Origin: a virus
Reading direction: 5' to 3' (one strand)
DNA: 44,729 nt
IMG/VR virus record: IMGVR_UViG_3300034082_002813
Location: 1 to 44,729 of that record
Positions 8,807-17,361 of the stretch are shown here, in pieces (the first letter of the stretch is position 1; each line of letters opens with the position of its first letter). Position numbers and translations under genes: made by a program. The notes below the pieces were generated by a model. The model had not been told where the DNA came from. It saw only the letters and a program-made list of their open reading frames with translations, and did not search any database.

Positions 8807-9853
8807 GTGAATAATGAACAAATTGAAATCACAATCAAAGGTGATAGTTCTGCCACTCCTTTAACAATACAAGGTGTTACTAACGGTCTTTTTGGTAAGC
8901 AACCTTCCCTGCGATTAGCTGCTAGTCGAGGCAGTATTGAGAATCCCAAAGTCGTTCATAACAAAGACAGCCTAGGAGTAATAAAGTTTAATGCGTACAC
9001 AAATGGTAAAGTAGATCCTTTTGTAAATGCAGCTTTCATTGGAGCTTATGTTGATGACAAGTCGGCTCTAGAGGGAAAAGATTTAGTTGCAGCTTCGTTG
9101 GTGTTAGGGTCTTGTTCAGGAATATCCAAGGAGCAGTTTGTAACCATAGCACCAGACGGCACTATTATTGCTCCTCAATACAAATCATTCGATCCACAAG
9201 AAAAAAATTTATTAACTATCAAAGACGGCAGCATTATTATAGACTACGGCTCTAACCACACACCTGAATGGAAAGGAACAAATCAAAGTTTTCTTGATGG
9301 CACTGGCGGCGGATGCCGATATGATTACGATTTTCCATTAACTATAAACACAAAGAGTACTGCTGTAAAGATACAGCATCAAGGAAATTTCAAACAGCCA
9401 AGTTTAAGAATAGACAGCTTTGACGACAACAGCACACAGGCATCCTGGATGGCGTTTACTAGATGGAGAGGAACTCCTGCTGATCCTAAACCTTGTAAAC
9501 AAGGAGATTTTATATTTGCGTTTGACTGGTTGGCAAAGCCCTGCGAATCTCAAGATTGGGAATGGGGTATGGCACAGACCGCAATCATCGACGGAGTTCC
9601 TGAAAACGGGTTTGTTCCTGTGAGTATGAATTGGGTCACAAGAGACAAACCCTTTGGTCCTCCTACCTGTAGGGTAAAGATATCTAATGATGGGCAGTTG
9701 TATGCCTACCATGGCCTAGAAGTAAATCAAGAATTAAATTTAAATTTAGATACTGTAGATAATGCTGTGTTAGATTTTAACAAGATTAGATACGTAAAAA
9801 TTAACCTAAACGGAGAGGAGTATGCAATACCTGCATACGCTTTAAAAAAATGA
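8807..9853 (+). CDS. tail-fibre-related structural protein
   Basis: A 348-residue protein whose block at residues 34-70 (SLRLAASRGSIENPK followed by LGVIKFNAYT) matches a block in the tail-fibre-like protein at 34763 (SLTLASGRGTLSAPT followed by IGLIGFNAWT). The two share a domain and this one is probably a virion fibre or its cell-binding part. The start is uncertain. GTG at 8807 has its AGGA directly against it, while the ATG at 8814 is out of frame. A GGAG at 8770-8773 stands 6 nt before an in-frame ATT at 8780, which would add nine residues. It overlaps the next gene by ATGA. Confidence 0.75.
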   Translation: MNNEQIEITIKGDSSATPLTIQGVTNGLFGKQPSLRLAASRGSIENPKVVHNKDSLGVIKFNAYTNGKVDPFVNAAFIGAYVDDKSALEGKDLVAASLVLGSCSGISKEQFVTIAPDGTIIAPQYKSFDPQEKNLLTIKDGSIIIDYGSNHTPEWKGTNQSFLDGTGGGCRYDYDFPLTINTKSTAVKIQHQGNFKQPSLRIDSFDDNSTQASWMAFTRWRGTPADPKPCKQGDFIFAFDWLAKPCESQDWEWGMAQTAIIDGVPENGFVPVSMNWVTRDKPFGPPTCRVKISNDGQLYAYHGLEVNQELNLNLDTVDNAVLDFNKIRYVKINLNGEEYAIPAYALKK

Positions 9854-10455
9854 TAGTTGATCTTTTTCCTGTTAAAATTTATAAAACACAATATCAAGGC
9901 GACCTTGATTCTATAGTTGACAATCTCTATAATATTATCGACTTCGAATCTGTGAAATCAAACAATCAGGGATCCATGCGTGGAGAGGGAGTTTGTACCT
10001 ATGTGGATCGAAGAGATCTGCATACACTGCCAGAATTCGAAGAAATAAAATTGTTCATAGAACATCATGCTGCAATATATTGGAAAGACATAGGATATGA
10101 TGCTTATTTCAAACCTAAGGTAATTGAAATGTGGTGCAACATCTACAAATCCGATTCGTTTATTGATCTTCATAATCATGCACCCAGAGTCATGACCTCT
10201 AGTTTTTATCTTTGTAAAAAATCCGGAATAGGAAATATAGTTTACGAAAATCCGCTATCTACATTATTGAAACATCAACCTTATCACATAGACAAAAACA
10301 CTTACCATACGTTATTTGAACAACAGATAGATGGAGAGAGTGGGGATTTAATAATATTCCCAGGCTGGTTGAATCATAAAACTTTGCCTAACCAGGGGCA
10401 AGACAGAGTTATGATAGGAACAAATATATGCGCAGAACCATCGAACCAGAATTAA
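9850..10455 (+). CDS. 2OG-Fe(II) oxygenase, TIGR02466/2OG-FeII_Oxy_5 type
   Basis: The pattern is that of the short phage and bacterial family often annotated as putative 2OG-Fe(II) oxygenase: FP-x-x-I near the N-terminus, WCNIYKSDSFIDLHNHAPRVMTSSFYL with H108/H110, and GDLIIFPGWLNHKTLP with H176, then R186 in DRVMIGTNI. Its 201 residues match the family. It is coupled to the structural gene upstream (ATGA overlap), which raises the possibility that it modifies a virion protein. A relative is at 39406. Confidence 0.85.
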   Translation: MIVDLFPVKIYKTQYQGDLDSIVDNLYNIIDFESVKSNNQGSMRGEGVCTYVDRRDLHTLPEFEEIKLFIEHHAAIYWKDIGYDAYFKPKVIEMWCNIYKSDSFIDLHNHAPRVMTSSFYLCKKSGIGNIVYENPLSTLLKHQPYHIDKNTYHTLFEQQIDGESGDLIIFPGWLNHKTLPNQGQDRVMIGTNICAEPSNQN

Positions 10456-11093
10456 TGAGTTCCTTGCAGCAGGTAGAAGCATTCCAGCAAGGAGATAAGT
10501 CATACAGCATCAAGGCGTTTTTGAAACAATGGGAAGAATATGTATCGATCACCACTGGGTCAGTGATAGATCTCGGTTGCGGCCCAGCGGAATACATCTC
10601 AGCACTCAGTGAAGTTTACCCCAATTTAGCTATTACCGGGTATGATGGTAGTCAACCTATGATCGATCTTGCTCGACAACGTGTTATAGATCAGCCTATT
10701 CAACTGTTTTGTTCTCAATTTGAAAACATACGTAACGCTGCTGATGTTGTTATTTCTACTAATACACTGCATCACCAACACGACCCTGAAGAGTTTTGGA
10801 AAATTGTTTGTAGACTAGGAAGCAACGTTCTAGTGACAGATATGTTGCGACCAGAATCAGAATCGAAGGCTCGTCTGATTGTAGAGCAGTATGCAGGGAA
10901 TGACTCTGAAAGTTTCAAACAAGATTTTTACAACAGTCTTTTAGCAGCGTTCACAGAAGAAGAAGTAAAACAACAGGTCAGTGATTATAATTTAAGTGTA
11001 GAGATCATAGTGGGCAGATTCAACACATTAAAAAATGTCATTGTTCACGGTCGTCTGGGGCTTCCGGATGCACACCTACCTCTAAAATTTTAA
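10428..11093 (+). CDS. class I SAM-dependent methyltransferase
   Basis: VIDLGCGPAEY (46-56) is a textbook motif I, followed by ITGYDGSQPMIDLA (motif II acidic residue) and VVISTNTLHH (motif IV). The protein resembles small-molecule methyltransferases of the UbiE/TAM type. The first ATG at 10428 overlaps the previous gene by 28 nt. A second in-frame ATG at 10455 forms a TAATG junction with the previous stop and may be the real start. The substrate is unknown. Confidence 0.88.
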   Translation: MRRTIEPELMSSLQQVEAFQQGDKSYSIKAFLKQWEEYVSITTGSVIDLGCGPAEYISALSEVYPNLAITGYDGSQPMIDLARQRVIDQPIQLFCSQFENIRNAADVVISTNTLHHQHDPEEFWKIVCRLGSNVLVTDMLRPESESKARLIVEQYAGNDSESFKQDFYNSLLAAFTEEEVKQQVSDYNLSVEIIVGRFNTLKNVIVHGRLGLPDAHLPLKF

Positions 11094-11253
11094 TGGTATG
11101 GGAATTCCATTCCCATGTGGTAAAGTCGTAGTACAGCTCAGTACCTGTACCTTGGGCCTCTCTAAAAATATAAAAATTAGTTTCAAGAGAAATCACAGCT
11201 TCGTCATTTTGCCAATGCTTGATAACACTGTTTAATTCTTTAATTTTTGACAT
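11038..11253 (-). CDS. small protein of unknown function
   Basis: A 71-residue reading frame, antisense to the end of the methyltransferase gene for 56 nt and overlapping the start region of the next minus-strand gene by 22 nt. The amino acid pattern (amphipathic start, VISLETNFYIFREAQGTG strand) looks protein-like, and the overlaps are normal for this genome. No motif is recognised. Confidence 0.5.
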   Translation of the reverse strand: MSKIKELNSVIKHWQNDEAVISLETNFYIFREAQGTGTELYYDFTTWEWNSHTIKILEVGVHPEAPDDREQ

Positions 11254-12026
11254 TTTGTATAAGAATAATCGATTAAGTTATCAATTGCTTGATATATTTC
11301 TTTAACAGTTTCCTCGGAAGCATCATCTCTCGATCTATAGGCACTAATTATTCCCTGTGCTCTTCTAAACCCGTCAAGGGTGGTCATCCAACTGTGTGCT
11401 ATCATTTCAATTTCCTGTCTGTTTTCTGATGTGAAATAAAATAACGTATCTTTGAAATAAATTTCGTCTTGGTATAAAAAATGATTTACCAGAACATGAT
11501 GATTTTCGTAGAAAGGTAAATCTAATTTTAAACACAGTTCCACTAACCAATAGTGAGCATCAATTATTTTTACTAGATACGCTGTAAACTCTTCTGAGAC
11601 ATTTTGACTTTTAGTCATGATCTCGATCAGATTATAAGCCGGCGGATATCCTAAACAGTTTTGCGGACTGGAAAATTCTGTGTAAAGAAGATCGCCGTCG
11701 ATGATTTTTTTGTGATTTAATATCGGTAAATGATTTTTATCTGCTGCTTGATATATTGTTTGATAGTTTTCTAGAGATGTTCTTTTACTTGCCACATCGG
11801 ATTGTAAGCAAAACATTTTTCCAGATTCGTCTAAACAATGCACGTATTGATAACTTATGGTCCAGATATTTTCGTCATTGATCATCCATGTGCAGTAGTC
11901 TTGATGATGTCGATACTGCCACAATTTTTCTTCTGGGTCTCTGGGATTGTTGCCTACGAATTTATCAAAATGGTCAACCCACTGTCTCCAGTCTAATATT
12001 AATTCAGTTTTTAATTTATCTAGCAT
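11232..12026 (-). CDS. protein of unknown function (264 aa)
   Basis: A soluble, aromatic- and acidic-rich protein without a motif I recognise. It contains FSSPQNCLGYPP, and a histidine-rich stretch (ENHHVLVNHFLYQDEIYFKD) in the second half. It lies directly downstream of the 12020 dioxygenase-like gene (7-nt overlap), so it belongs to the tandem oxygenase operon. Helical content appears high and I see no membrane segments. Confidence 0.7.
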   Translation of the reverse strand: MLDKLKTELILDWRQWVDHFDKFVGNNPRDPEEKLWQYRHHQDYCTWMINDENIWTISYQYVHCLDESGKMFCLQSDVASKRTSLENYQTIYQAADKNHLPILNHKKIIDGDLLYTEFSSPQNCLGYPPAYNLIEIMTKSQNVSEEFTAYLVKIIDAHYWLVELCLKLDLPFYENHHVLVNHFLYQDEIYFKDTLFYFTSENRQEIEMIAHSWMTTLDGFRRAQGIISAYRSRDDASEETVKEIYQAIDNLIDYSYTKCQKLKN

Positions 12027-12586
12027 GTGATCACGTGTTCGCTAATTTGCATTATTATTCTTGGAGTTAGCCCAATATTAACCGATCCATGCAGATCGTC
12101 GTCTTGATTATATTGAAAAAGGTCCCCTGCACTGTAATTATCTATGAATTTTCCCTGATGTAGAAAAACATGACCGGGCTCGTGATCGATCCATGGAAAC
12201 CAGAATCTATGATTGTTCTTTACTGGTTTAGCTGTGTCTCTATGGATAGGCATGAATTGTCCAGGCATCTGCTTAATGATCCACCAATCACCTTTGAGAA
12301 ATCTATTCAGTTCTCCGAGTTCTAGATCAAACGGCAAGTTATCTGCGGTAAACATTTCGGCCATGATTAAATTACTGTTATAGACTCCAGACAGAAACAG
12401 GTTCTGTTGTTCTTGATTTTTAGCATCGACTCTTTCTGGAATATATCGTTGTTCCAAAAGGGCAGCTGCTAATGCTGGATCGTCTACGTAGTCGTGAAAC
12501 GGAGTAATCAATGTACCTTTGCTTTCAAGTATTGATTGTATCCACTGAGGCTTAATGAGATGTTTATAGTTGCCGCAATATTTCAT
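12020..12586 (-). CDS. tandem-array dioxygenase-like protein A (MKYxGN family)
   Basis: A member of a local family starting MKYCGN...IKPQWI. H115 and D117 (PIHRD), H166 (LHGSVNIG) and R176 (LTPRIIMQI) reproduce the iron and 2-oxoglutarate site of the 2OG-Fe(II) fold. PGHVFLH and NYSAGDLFQY are the strands common to all family copies. I chose the ATG at 12586 because the four other array members (13336, 14277, 14777, 15292) start at this point; an ATG at 12601 adds five residues. It overlaps the upstream SGNH-like gene by 23 nt. The substrate is unknown. Confidence 0.8.
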   Translation of the reverse strand: MKYCGNYKHLIKPQWIQSILESKGTLITPFHDYVDDPALAAALLEQRYIPERVDAKNQEQQNLFLSGVYNSNLIMAEMFTADNLPFDLELGELNRFLKGDWWIIKQMPGQFMPIHRDTAKPVKNNHRFWFPWIDHEPGHVFLHQGKFIDNYSAGDLFQYNQDDDLHGSVNIGLTPRIIMQISEHVITC

Positions 12587-13346
12587 AACAGTGTTCGGCA
12601 TATGCAGAGTGTGCAGATTTGTCAGGATGCCCCCACGGCATTCTGGTTACTATAAAATCATCAAGATTTTTATCAGTAATACACAATGTTTTTTCTAACT
12701 CATCATATAGGTCTGGCAGCACTGGATAGTTGTAATTTTTTAATTCAAATGTTTTTCGAGACATTGCAGGAATCACAAAAAGATTTAAAGACGTTTGTAG
12801 GTAGCCTAACATTGAAAGATTTTTTATCTGATCCCATATTACACGGTCATCATTAAACCATTTTAGAATAGCCTTGTCTTCTTCTTTACCAACAACATAG
12901 TCTAAATTACCGTTGGCTCCGACGCCAAGTAATCGATCTTTTACAGGCCAGACCAAACCAGGTAATTGAAATGATTTAGCAGTGTCACTGAAGTACATAG
13001 ATCTATAAGGATTGGTTAAGGCAACGATTATCATATCATTGCTATTAAATTCTGTAATAGAAATTTGATAAAGCATCTTATCGAGACTGTTACCACTTTC
13101 TGCTAGATTTATACAATCTATATTCATCATACCAGCCAACAGATTTGGCCAAGATAATATTTTTTGTTTGTCTATCAGTGATTGGTATTGTCTAGACAGT
13201 TCCGCGTCTTTTTCAAGTGCATGAAAAAAGATCCTGGGGTCGTGTGCAGTATCCAGCCTCAGCTGATTTAGTTGTTGTATTTCATCTAAGAGAAGTTCTT
13301 CTCCTGTACTGTAACTGCAACCAAAGATATAAAGTTTAGGCTTCAT
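12564..13346 (-). CDS. SGNH-hydrolase-like protein
   Basis: Block I is FGCSYS (candidate nucleophile S11), NLAESGNSLD resembles the oxyanion-hole GxS/N blocks, and WGHPDKSAHSAYAEH near the C-terminus gives the D-x-x-H type pair. SGNH proteins are esterases, lipases or sugar O-acyl transferases and deacylases. The ATG at 13346 is preferred over a TTG at 13349. It sits inside the array of MKYxGN dioxygenase-like genes and overlaps both neighbours. Similar genes are at 33221 and 38718. Confidence 0.75.
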   Translation of the reverse strand: MKPKLYIFGCSYSTGEELLLDEIQQLNQLRLDTAHDPRIFFHALEKDAELSRQYQSLIDKQKILSWPNLLAGMMNIDCINLAESGNSLDKMLYQISITEFNSNDMIIVALTNPYRSMYFSDTAKSFQLPGLVWPVKDRLLGVGANGNLDYVVGKEEDKAILKWFNDDRVIWDQIKNLSMLGYLQTSLNLFVIPAMSRKTFELKNYNYPVLPDLYDELEKTLCITDKNLDDFIVTRMPWGHPDKSAHSAYAEHCYEILRQL

Positions 13347-13887
13347 CAAACACAGTAATCTGAAAAGTGATCCTTGTAGTGAGACCTATATTTGCAGCGC
13401 CGTGAACTCCAAACGGATCAGGAAATATAAAAGTATCACCCGCCTTGTAGTCAGCCACCATTGTATTTTCATACACTAATATATGTCCGTCCTGCCAGTC
13501 TAACCAACTCATCCAATATCTAACACAATTTTTTTCGAATTTAGGAATTCTATCACTGTGAATAGGCAATAGATGGCCGGGCTTGTATTTGAAAAGATTC
13601 CAATATGCTCCTTGGTTGGGTTTTAAATCTACAAATGGTGGTAATGTTAATTCAAAAGGAAAGTTATCCTGTTCAAACACATAGTACAACAACGAGTCAT
13701 GTCGGTATCCCACTTCTTCATATTTTTTTTGAAATTCGCAAAACTCAGCACGTTCACCTCGTGCTATTGCATCAAGGATTCCGTTTTCTTGGAATTCCCA
13801 TTTCGGCATTTCTTTGCCATCGTTTTCAAGAACGTATTTGATCCATTCAGGTTTGAGCCAGTTGCTGTAATTTCCTATAAATTTCAT
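13336..13887 (-). CDS. tandem-array dioxygenase-like protein B (MKYxGN family)
   Basis: The family start MKFIGNYSNWLKPEWI is followed by a charged variable region, then GHLLPIHSD (H110, D112), DGHILVYEN, DYKAGDTFIF, VHGAANIG (H162) and R172. All metal and co-substrate ligands expected for a 2OG-Fe(II) enzyme are present. Its 183 residues match its paralogues. The differences from them lie mainly in residues 22-95, the part likely to contact the substrate. It overlaps the SGNH-like gene downstream by 11 nt. Confidence 0.82.
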   Translation of the reverse strand: MKFIGNYSNWLKPEWIKYVLENDGKEMPKWEFQENGILDAIARGERAEFCEFQKKYEEVGYRHDSLLYYVFEQDNFPFELTLPPFVDLKPNQGAYWNLFKYKPGHLLPIHSDRIPKFEKNCVRYWMSWLDWQDGHILVYENTMVADYKAGDTFIFPDPFGVHGAANIGLTTRITFQITVFDEA

Positions 13888-13888
13888 G

Positions 13889-14284
13889 TTATCCTAAAAT
13901 TAAACATTTGACTTTAACGTTATCTAGTGGTATTTTATTATCGAGACACAACGATAGTATGCGTAAAAATCTGTGGCGGCCGTTCACAACCTTATGAATA
14001 TTTTCTGAATCTATCATAATTTCAAGAGATTCATAATTTTGTGTCAAACAGTCTTCGAGTGTAATAGTTTCTACTGATTTAAAATAATTATCAGAAAATT
14101 CAGGAAGCACAACATGATCAGAATATACCTTGAAACTATAACAAACATCTTTAAATATTCCATACTGACGAATAAAGTCATCAGTGTGTACAATCGGATC
14201 ATATCTCGATCTGAAATGTATGGTGTGATAATTTAAAGATCGACGTTCTATATCTAAAAAATTTTTTATATTAATTTCAATCAT
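13889..14284 (-). CDS. small protein with ParB/sulfiredoxin-like GRHR motif
   Basis: A 131-residue protein with VVNGRHRFLRILSL near the C-terminus, which resembles the nucleotide-binding GxHR motif of ParB/sulfiredoxin-like domains. The remainder has no recognised motif and the domain would be small, so function is open. It lies between two array dioxygenase-like genes, 1 nt from the next gene and overlapping the previous one by 8 nt. Confidence 0.65.
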   Translation of the reverse strand: MIEINIKNFLDIERRSLNYHTIHFRSRYDPIVHTDDFIRQYGIFKDVCYSFKVYSDHVVLPEFSDNYFKSVETITLEDCLTQNYESLEIMIDSENIHKVVNGRHRFLRILSLCLDNKIPLDNVKVKCLILG

Positions 14285-14780
14285 GAGTAGTAAATTGAAG
14301 CACCAATCTTGGTGTCAACCCTATGTTGGCAGCTCCGTGCAACGCCTGTGAGTTTTCATACTCATATACATCGCCGGCTCTGTAATTTACTATGACCTCA
14401 TCCTCATAAGCAAAAATATGTCCCTGTTGCCAATCTTGTAAAGGCATCCAGTATCTTTTACAATTTAGTTGATACATAGTATGAGGATCTTTATGCATCG
14501 GCATAAAATCTCCAGGCATCATTTTCGTTATCCACCAATGAAAATTTGACGGATTCCCGCAAGGGGGAATCACTTCAAAAGATACATTGGTTTTATCAAA
14601 CATTTGAAAATATGTTCCTTGATCATCGTAGCCTGCTTTTCTAGCTATACTATATTCCTCTTCCATTTCGGAAGAATCTGGTTGTTTACCATCTCTGGGT
14701 CGGAACATCCCGTCCTTAGATAACAGTTCTTCTATCCATTTAGGCTCCACTATATTTATGAAATTTCCCACATATTTCAT
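14277..14780 (-). CDS. tandem-array dioxygenase-like protein C (MKYxGN family)
   Basis: Starts MKYVGNFINIVEPKWI. H96 and D98 (PMHKD), QGHIFAYED, NYRAGDVYEY, LHGAANIGLTPR with H148 and R158. It is the shortest array member (167 aa), with a short variable region. The ligand set is complete, so it is probably an active 2OG-Fe(II)-type enzyme. It is coupled to the upstream copy by an ATGA overlap (14777-14780). Confidence 0.82.
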   Translation of the reverse strand: MKYVGNFINIVEPKWIEELLSKDGMFRPRDGKQPDSSEMEEEYSIARKAGYDDQGTYFQMFDKTNVSFEVIPPCGNPSNFHWWITKMMPGDFMPMHKDPHTMYQLNCKRYWMPLQDWQQGHIFAYEDEVIVNYRAGDVYEYENSQALHGAANIGLTPRLVLQFTTHD

Positions 14781-15295
14781 ACTGTTTCTCCGGTTGTGCT
14801 TACTTGTAAAATTAATCTAGGACTATGCCCGATATTTATAGCACCATGTATAGCCAGCGGATCTTCGTATTCCCATAGGTCGCCTGCGATATATTTTGTG
14901 ATACTGATATTCTCATACATAAAAATGTGACCCGGTTGCCAATCTTGCAAAGGCATCCAATATCGTTTACCTTTGAGATGTTTTGGACCGTCGCGGTGTA
15001 CGGGAATAAACTGTCCAGGATACATCTTCGTAACCCACCAATCAAACCTTTCATTTAACCATGGCGGTTGTATATCAAAATCTAGACACTTGCTTTCTAA
15101 TAGATAGAAAAAAATCTTGTCTGTGCCGTACACCTTGTACACCTTTCTTTCTGATTCGTGCATAGTAGATCGTTGACCAAGAGCGATTTCTTTATCTATA
15201 TTAAACTCTTTAGGAGCGCCAAATCCCTGTATAGATAAAATATCATCTATCCAAGATGTTTGAATCCAGTCTTGATAATTTCCTAGGTATTTCAT
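14777..15295 (-). CDS. tandem-array dioxygenase-like protein D (MKYxGN family)
   Basis: Starts MKYLGNYQDWIQTSWI. H100 and D102 (PVHRD), RYWMPLQDWQPGHIFMYEN, KYIAGDLWEY, IHGAINIGHSPR with H150 and R160. RYWMPLQDWQ is shared nearly identically with copy C, so C and D are the closest pair and probably arose by a recent tandem duplication. The start overlaps the stop of copy E by ATGA (15292-15295). Confidence 0.82.
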   Translation of the reverse strand: MKYLGNYQDWIQTSWIDDILSIQGFGAPKEFNIDKEIALGQRSTMHESERKVYKVYGTDKIFFYLLESKCLDFDIQPPWLNERFDWWVTKMYPGQFIPVHRDGPKHLKGKRYWMPLQDWQPGHIFMYENISITKYIAGDLWEYEDPLAIHGAINIGHSPRLILQVSTTGETV

Positions 15296-15987
15296 ACAAT
15301 GTCTAAGTTTCTTGAAATTTTGTAATCAGTTATCTGTAGTATTGCTCGAGGACTATGACCTATGTTTACTGCACCATGCCATGCTCCGGGATTTTCAAAC
15401 ATAAAAACATCCCCAGCTCGATAATCAGTAATAACACGATCTTCGACCATAAAAATATGTCCTTTTTCGTAGTTAGTCCAAGGCATCCAATACTTGTGAA
15501 TTTTTATATTGGGATCTGCTTTGTCTATATGCATGGGCATGATATGACCAGGATCCATTTTGCTAAACCACCATGTAATATGTTTATCCTTCCAATCTAA
15601 GAAAGGAGGAGGATCTTCTAGGATATCAAAGCTGACATCAAATTTTTCCATCAATCTAAAATGATCGGCCCAAACATCGTAGCCTGCATCATGATACATG
15701 CCGTATTCTTCGTCTAATTTTCTCTTGGGATCGAGATAGTTGGAATGAATCCTGGCATGCCTTACAACATTATCATTGGAATCCATAGCATCGAGCTCGG
15801 TGATAAGTTGATCGTATTCTTGTTGGGATAGTACTCTATCTACATCCTTGATGTATGATTTAAGTATTGGATTGAATCGTGCTTCGTTGCGTAAACTATG
15901 CTTGGGCATCTCAAACCCGGGATGAGTAATGACTTCATTTAACCATTCAGGTTTGATCCAATTAAAAAAATTACCGATGTATTTCAT
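15292..15987 (-). CDS. tandem-array dioxygenase-like protein E (MKYxGN family)
   Basis: The first gene of the array operon and the longest copy (231 aa). Starts MKYIGNFFNWIKPEWL. It carries an insertion of about 50 residues (about 35-90), then MPMHIDK (H153, D155), KGHIFMVED, DYRAGDVFMF, WHGAVNIGHSPR (H204, R214). A GATAAATA late promoter is 5 nt before the ATG, so the mRNA should be leaderless and should run on through copies D, C, B and A. Confidence 0.83.
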   Translation of the reverse strand: MKYIGNFFNWIKPEWLNEVITHPGFEMPKHSLRNEARFNPILKSYIKDVDRVLSQQEYDQLITELDAMDSNDNVVRHARIHSNYLDPKRKLDEEYGMYHDAGYDVWADHFRLMEKFDVSFDILEDPPPFLDWKDKHITWWFSKMDPGHIMPMHIDKADPNIKIHKYWMPWTNYEKGHIFMVEDRVITDYRAGDVFMFENPGAWHGAVNIGHSPRAILQITDYKISRNLDIV

Positions 15988-15992
15988 AGAAA

Positions 15993-16000
15993 TATTTATC
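15993..16000 (-). promoter_or_regulatory. T4-type late promoter (GATAAATA) for the dioxygenase array
   Basis: GATAAATA is followed by TTTCT and then the ATG at 15987. The expected start of transcription falls on or beside the start codon. Confidence 0.7.
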
Positions 16001-16019
16001 GAGTAAAATTTTTGGATGG

Positions 16020-16613
16020 TTATATTATGAGATCAGGAGTAAATCTCACAGCTAATAACATACGAACCTTATTACTGCTGTTGATAACTTGGTGTGGAAT
16101 GTCTACTTTGACTATGGTTGGTTCATCGACTACCACCCGATCTATTAGATGTTTGTCCCCGTGCCATGTTAGTTGTAAAGAATTTAATTTTTTAACGTCG
16201 GTGCGAGTTTCTGGTTTAAATCCGTTATCGTAATCAGGTGCATTAGATATAGTAGAAACATCAAATTTTCCACCCCACCATACCATTTCGCCCTTCTCAC
16301 AGTTTTTAATAGGGATATTCAAGGACCATATTATAGCATCGGGTTTTGGCGGCCAGAAACCATCGACATGTTCTATAGGATGGCTATTTGGTCCTTGACC
16401 GAATATTACGGCTCTGTGAAACTGATGTTTCCTACCTGTATATTTTTCTACATCGGGTAAGATATTGTCGATGATCCATTGAGATTCGACACTGTCTTTT
16501 CTAAATTCTATTATTTCTGTAACACCTGTTTCAACCTCAGGCATTAAATTTTTATATCGATCTTTAATCTTTCTAAGATTTCTTAGAGAGATTCCTTGAT
16601 AATAGACCTTCAT
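16020..16613 (-). CDS. 2OG-Fe(II) dioxygenase-fold protein
   Basis: HPIEHVDGFWPPK supplies H82 and D84. VKVDIPHQVINSSNKVRMLLAVR supplies H174 and R184. The strands between (IIWSLNIPI, GEMVWWGGKF) fit the beta-helix. It is not a member of the MKYxGN family. It follows the nitroreductase gene directly, with start and stop abutting at 16613/16614, so the two share a transcript. The substrate is unknown. Confidence 0.77.
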   Translation of the reverse strand: MKVYYQGISLRNLRKIKDRYKNLMPEVETGVTEIIEFRKDSVESQWIIDNILPDVEKYTGRKHQFHRAVIFGQGPNSHPIEHVDGFWPPKPDAIIWSLNIPIKNCEKGEMVWWGGKFDVSTISNAPDYDNGFKPETRTDVKKLNSLQLTWHGDKHLIDRVVVDEPTIVKVDIPHQVINSSNKVRMLLAVRFTPDLII

Positions 16614-17285
16614 TTAATATTCTACAACAGGTATTTCTTGTCTCGGATTAGTTGGATATTTTATTTCAGGTGTTGTGTGATGCAATCTACGACTAACACC
16701 TTGTTGTTTAAATCCAACTCCCATTACCAACAACGGTTTCCCTTGCATGTCTAGAGTTTTTTTCAATTCGTCGTGTTTCATAGAGATACAACACCCTGTC
16801 TCATAACCTAAAAGGTTAGCAGTGAGGTTAAGATAACCAGAAGCAATGCCCACTGCTACATGTTTATCGAAGTCTTTAGGCTTATCTTCTATGCGTTTTT
16901 CTTTAAAATACTCTTCTACATTGTAGTATTCTTCAAATACTACTACAAGATTTGCCAACACCTGCGACTGAGTAGTATCTCCCATGTCGTACAAATGATC
17001 ATCTTCTTTGGGATTAGGGTCGACTAATATTCCTTTTTCGGTTTTTCTATACGGAGCACCGTGAGTACAACCGTGTACTTTTTCTATGATTTCTCGGTCT
17101 TGTATCCAATGTATTTTATAAAAAGCAACATTCTGTAAACTAGGAGCTTGTGTGATAGAAGTCTTGAGTATTTCAAGATGCTCTTGGGGTATATCTTTAG
17201 AGAGATCCCAGTTCCGTTGGCAATGCTGGCTTTTTATAATGGCTTTTTTAATGTCTTTAGAGTCGAACGTATTTTCTGTAATCAT
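16614..17285 (-). CDS. nitroreductase-family flavoprotein
   Basis: KSQHCQRNWDLSKDIP (18-33) is the FMN-binding start of the nitroreductase fold, APSLQN follows, and VAVGIASGYLNLTANLLGYETG plus a C-terminal VMGVGF complete the typical pattern. Such proteins reduce nitro groups, quinones, enones or flavins with NAD(P)H. Similar genes are known to me in marine phages. The start is supported by CAGGAG before the ATG, and a GATAAATA box lies about 27 nt upstream. Confidence 0.87.
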   Translation of the reverse strand: MITENTFDSKDIKKAIIKSQHCQRNWDLSKDIPQEHLEILKTSITQAPSLQNVAFYKIHWIQDREIIEKVHGCTHGAPYRKTEKGILVDPNPKEDDHLYDMGDTTQSQVLANLVVVFEEYYNVEEYFKEKRIEDKPKDFDKHVAVGIASGYLNLTANLLGYETGCCISMKHDELKKTLDMQGKPLLVMGVGFKQQGVSRRLHHTTPEIKYPTNPRQEIPVVEY

Positions 17286-17311
17286 TGTAATGCTCCTGCA
17301 GGTCGGTCAAG

Positions 17312-17319
17312 TATTTATC
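17312..17319 (-). promoter_or_regulatory. T4-type late promoter (GATAAATA)
   Basis: A minus-strand GATAAATA box about 26 nt before the nitroreductase start, with a conventional ribosome-binding site (CAGGAG) in the leader. Confidence 0.6.
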
Positions 17320-17361
17320 AAAAGCCAAAGCCACGACTAAAAATGTGCTAATATAATTGTG

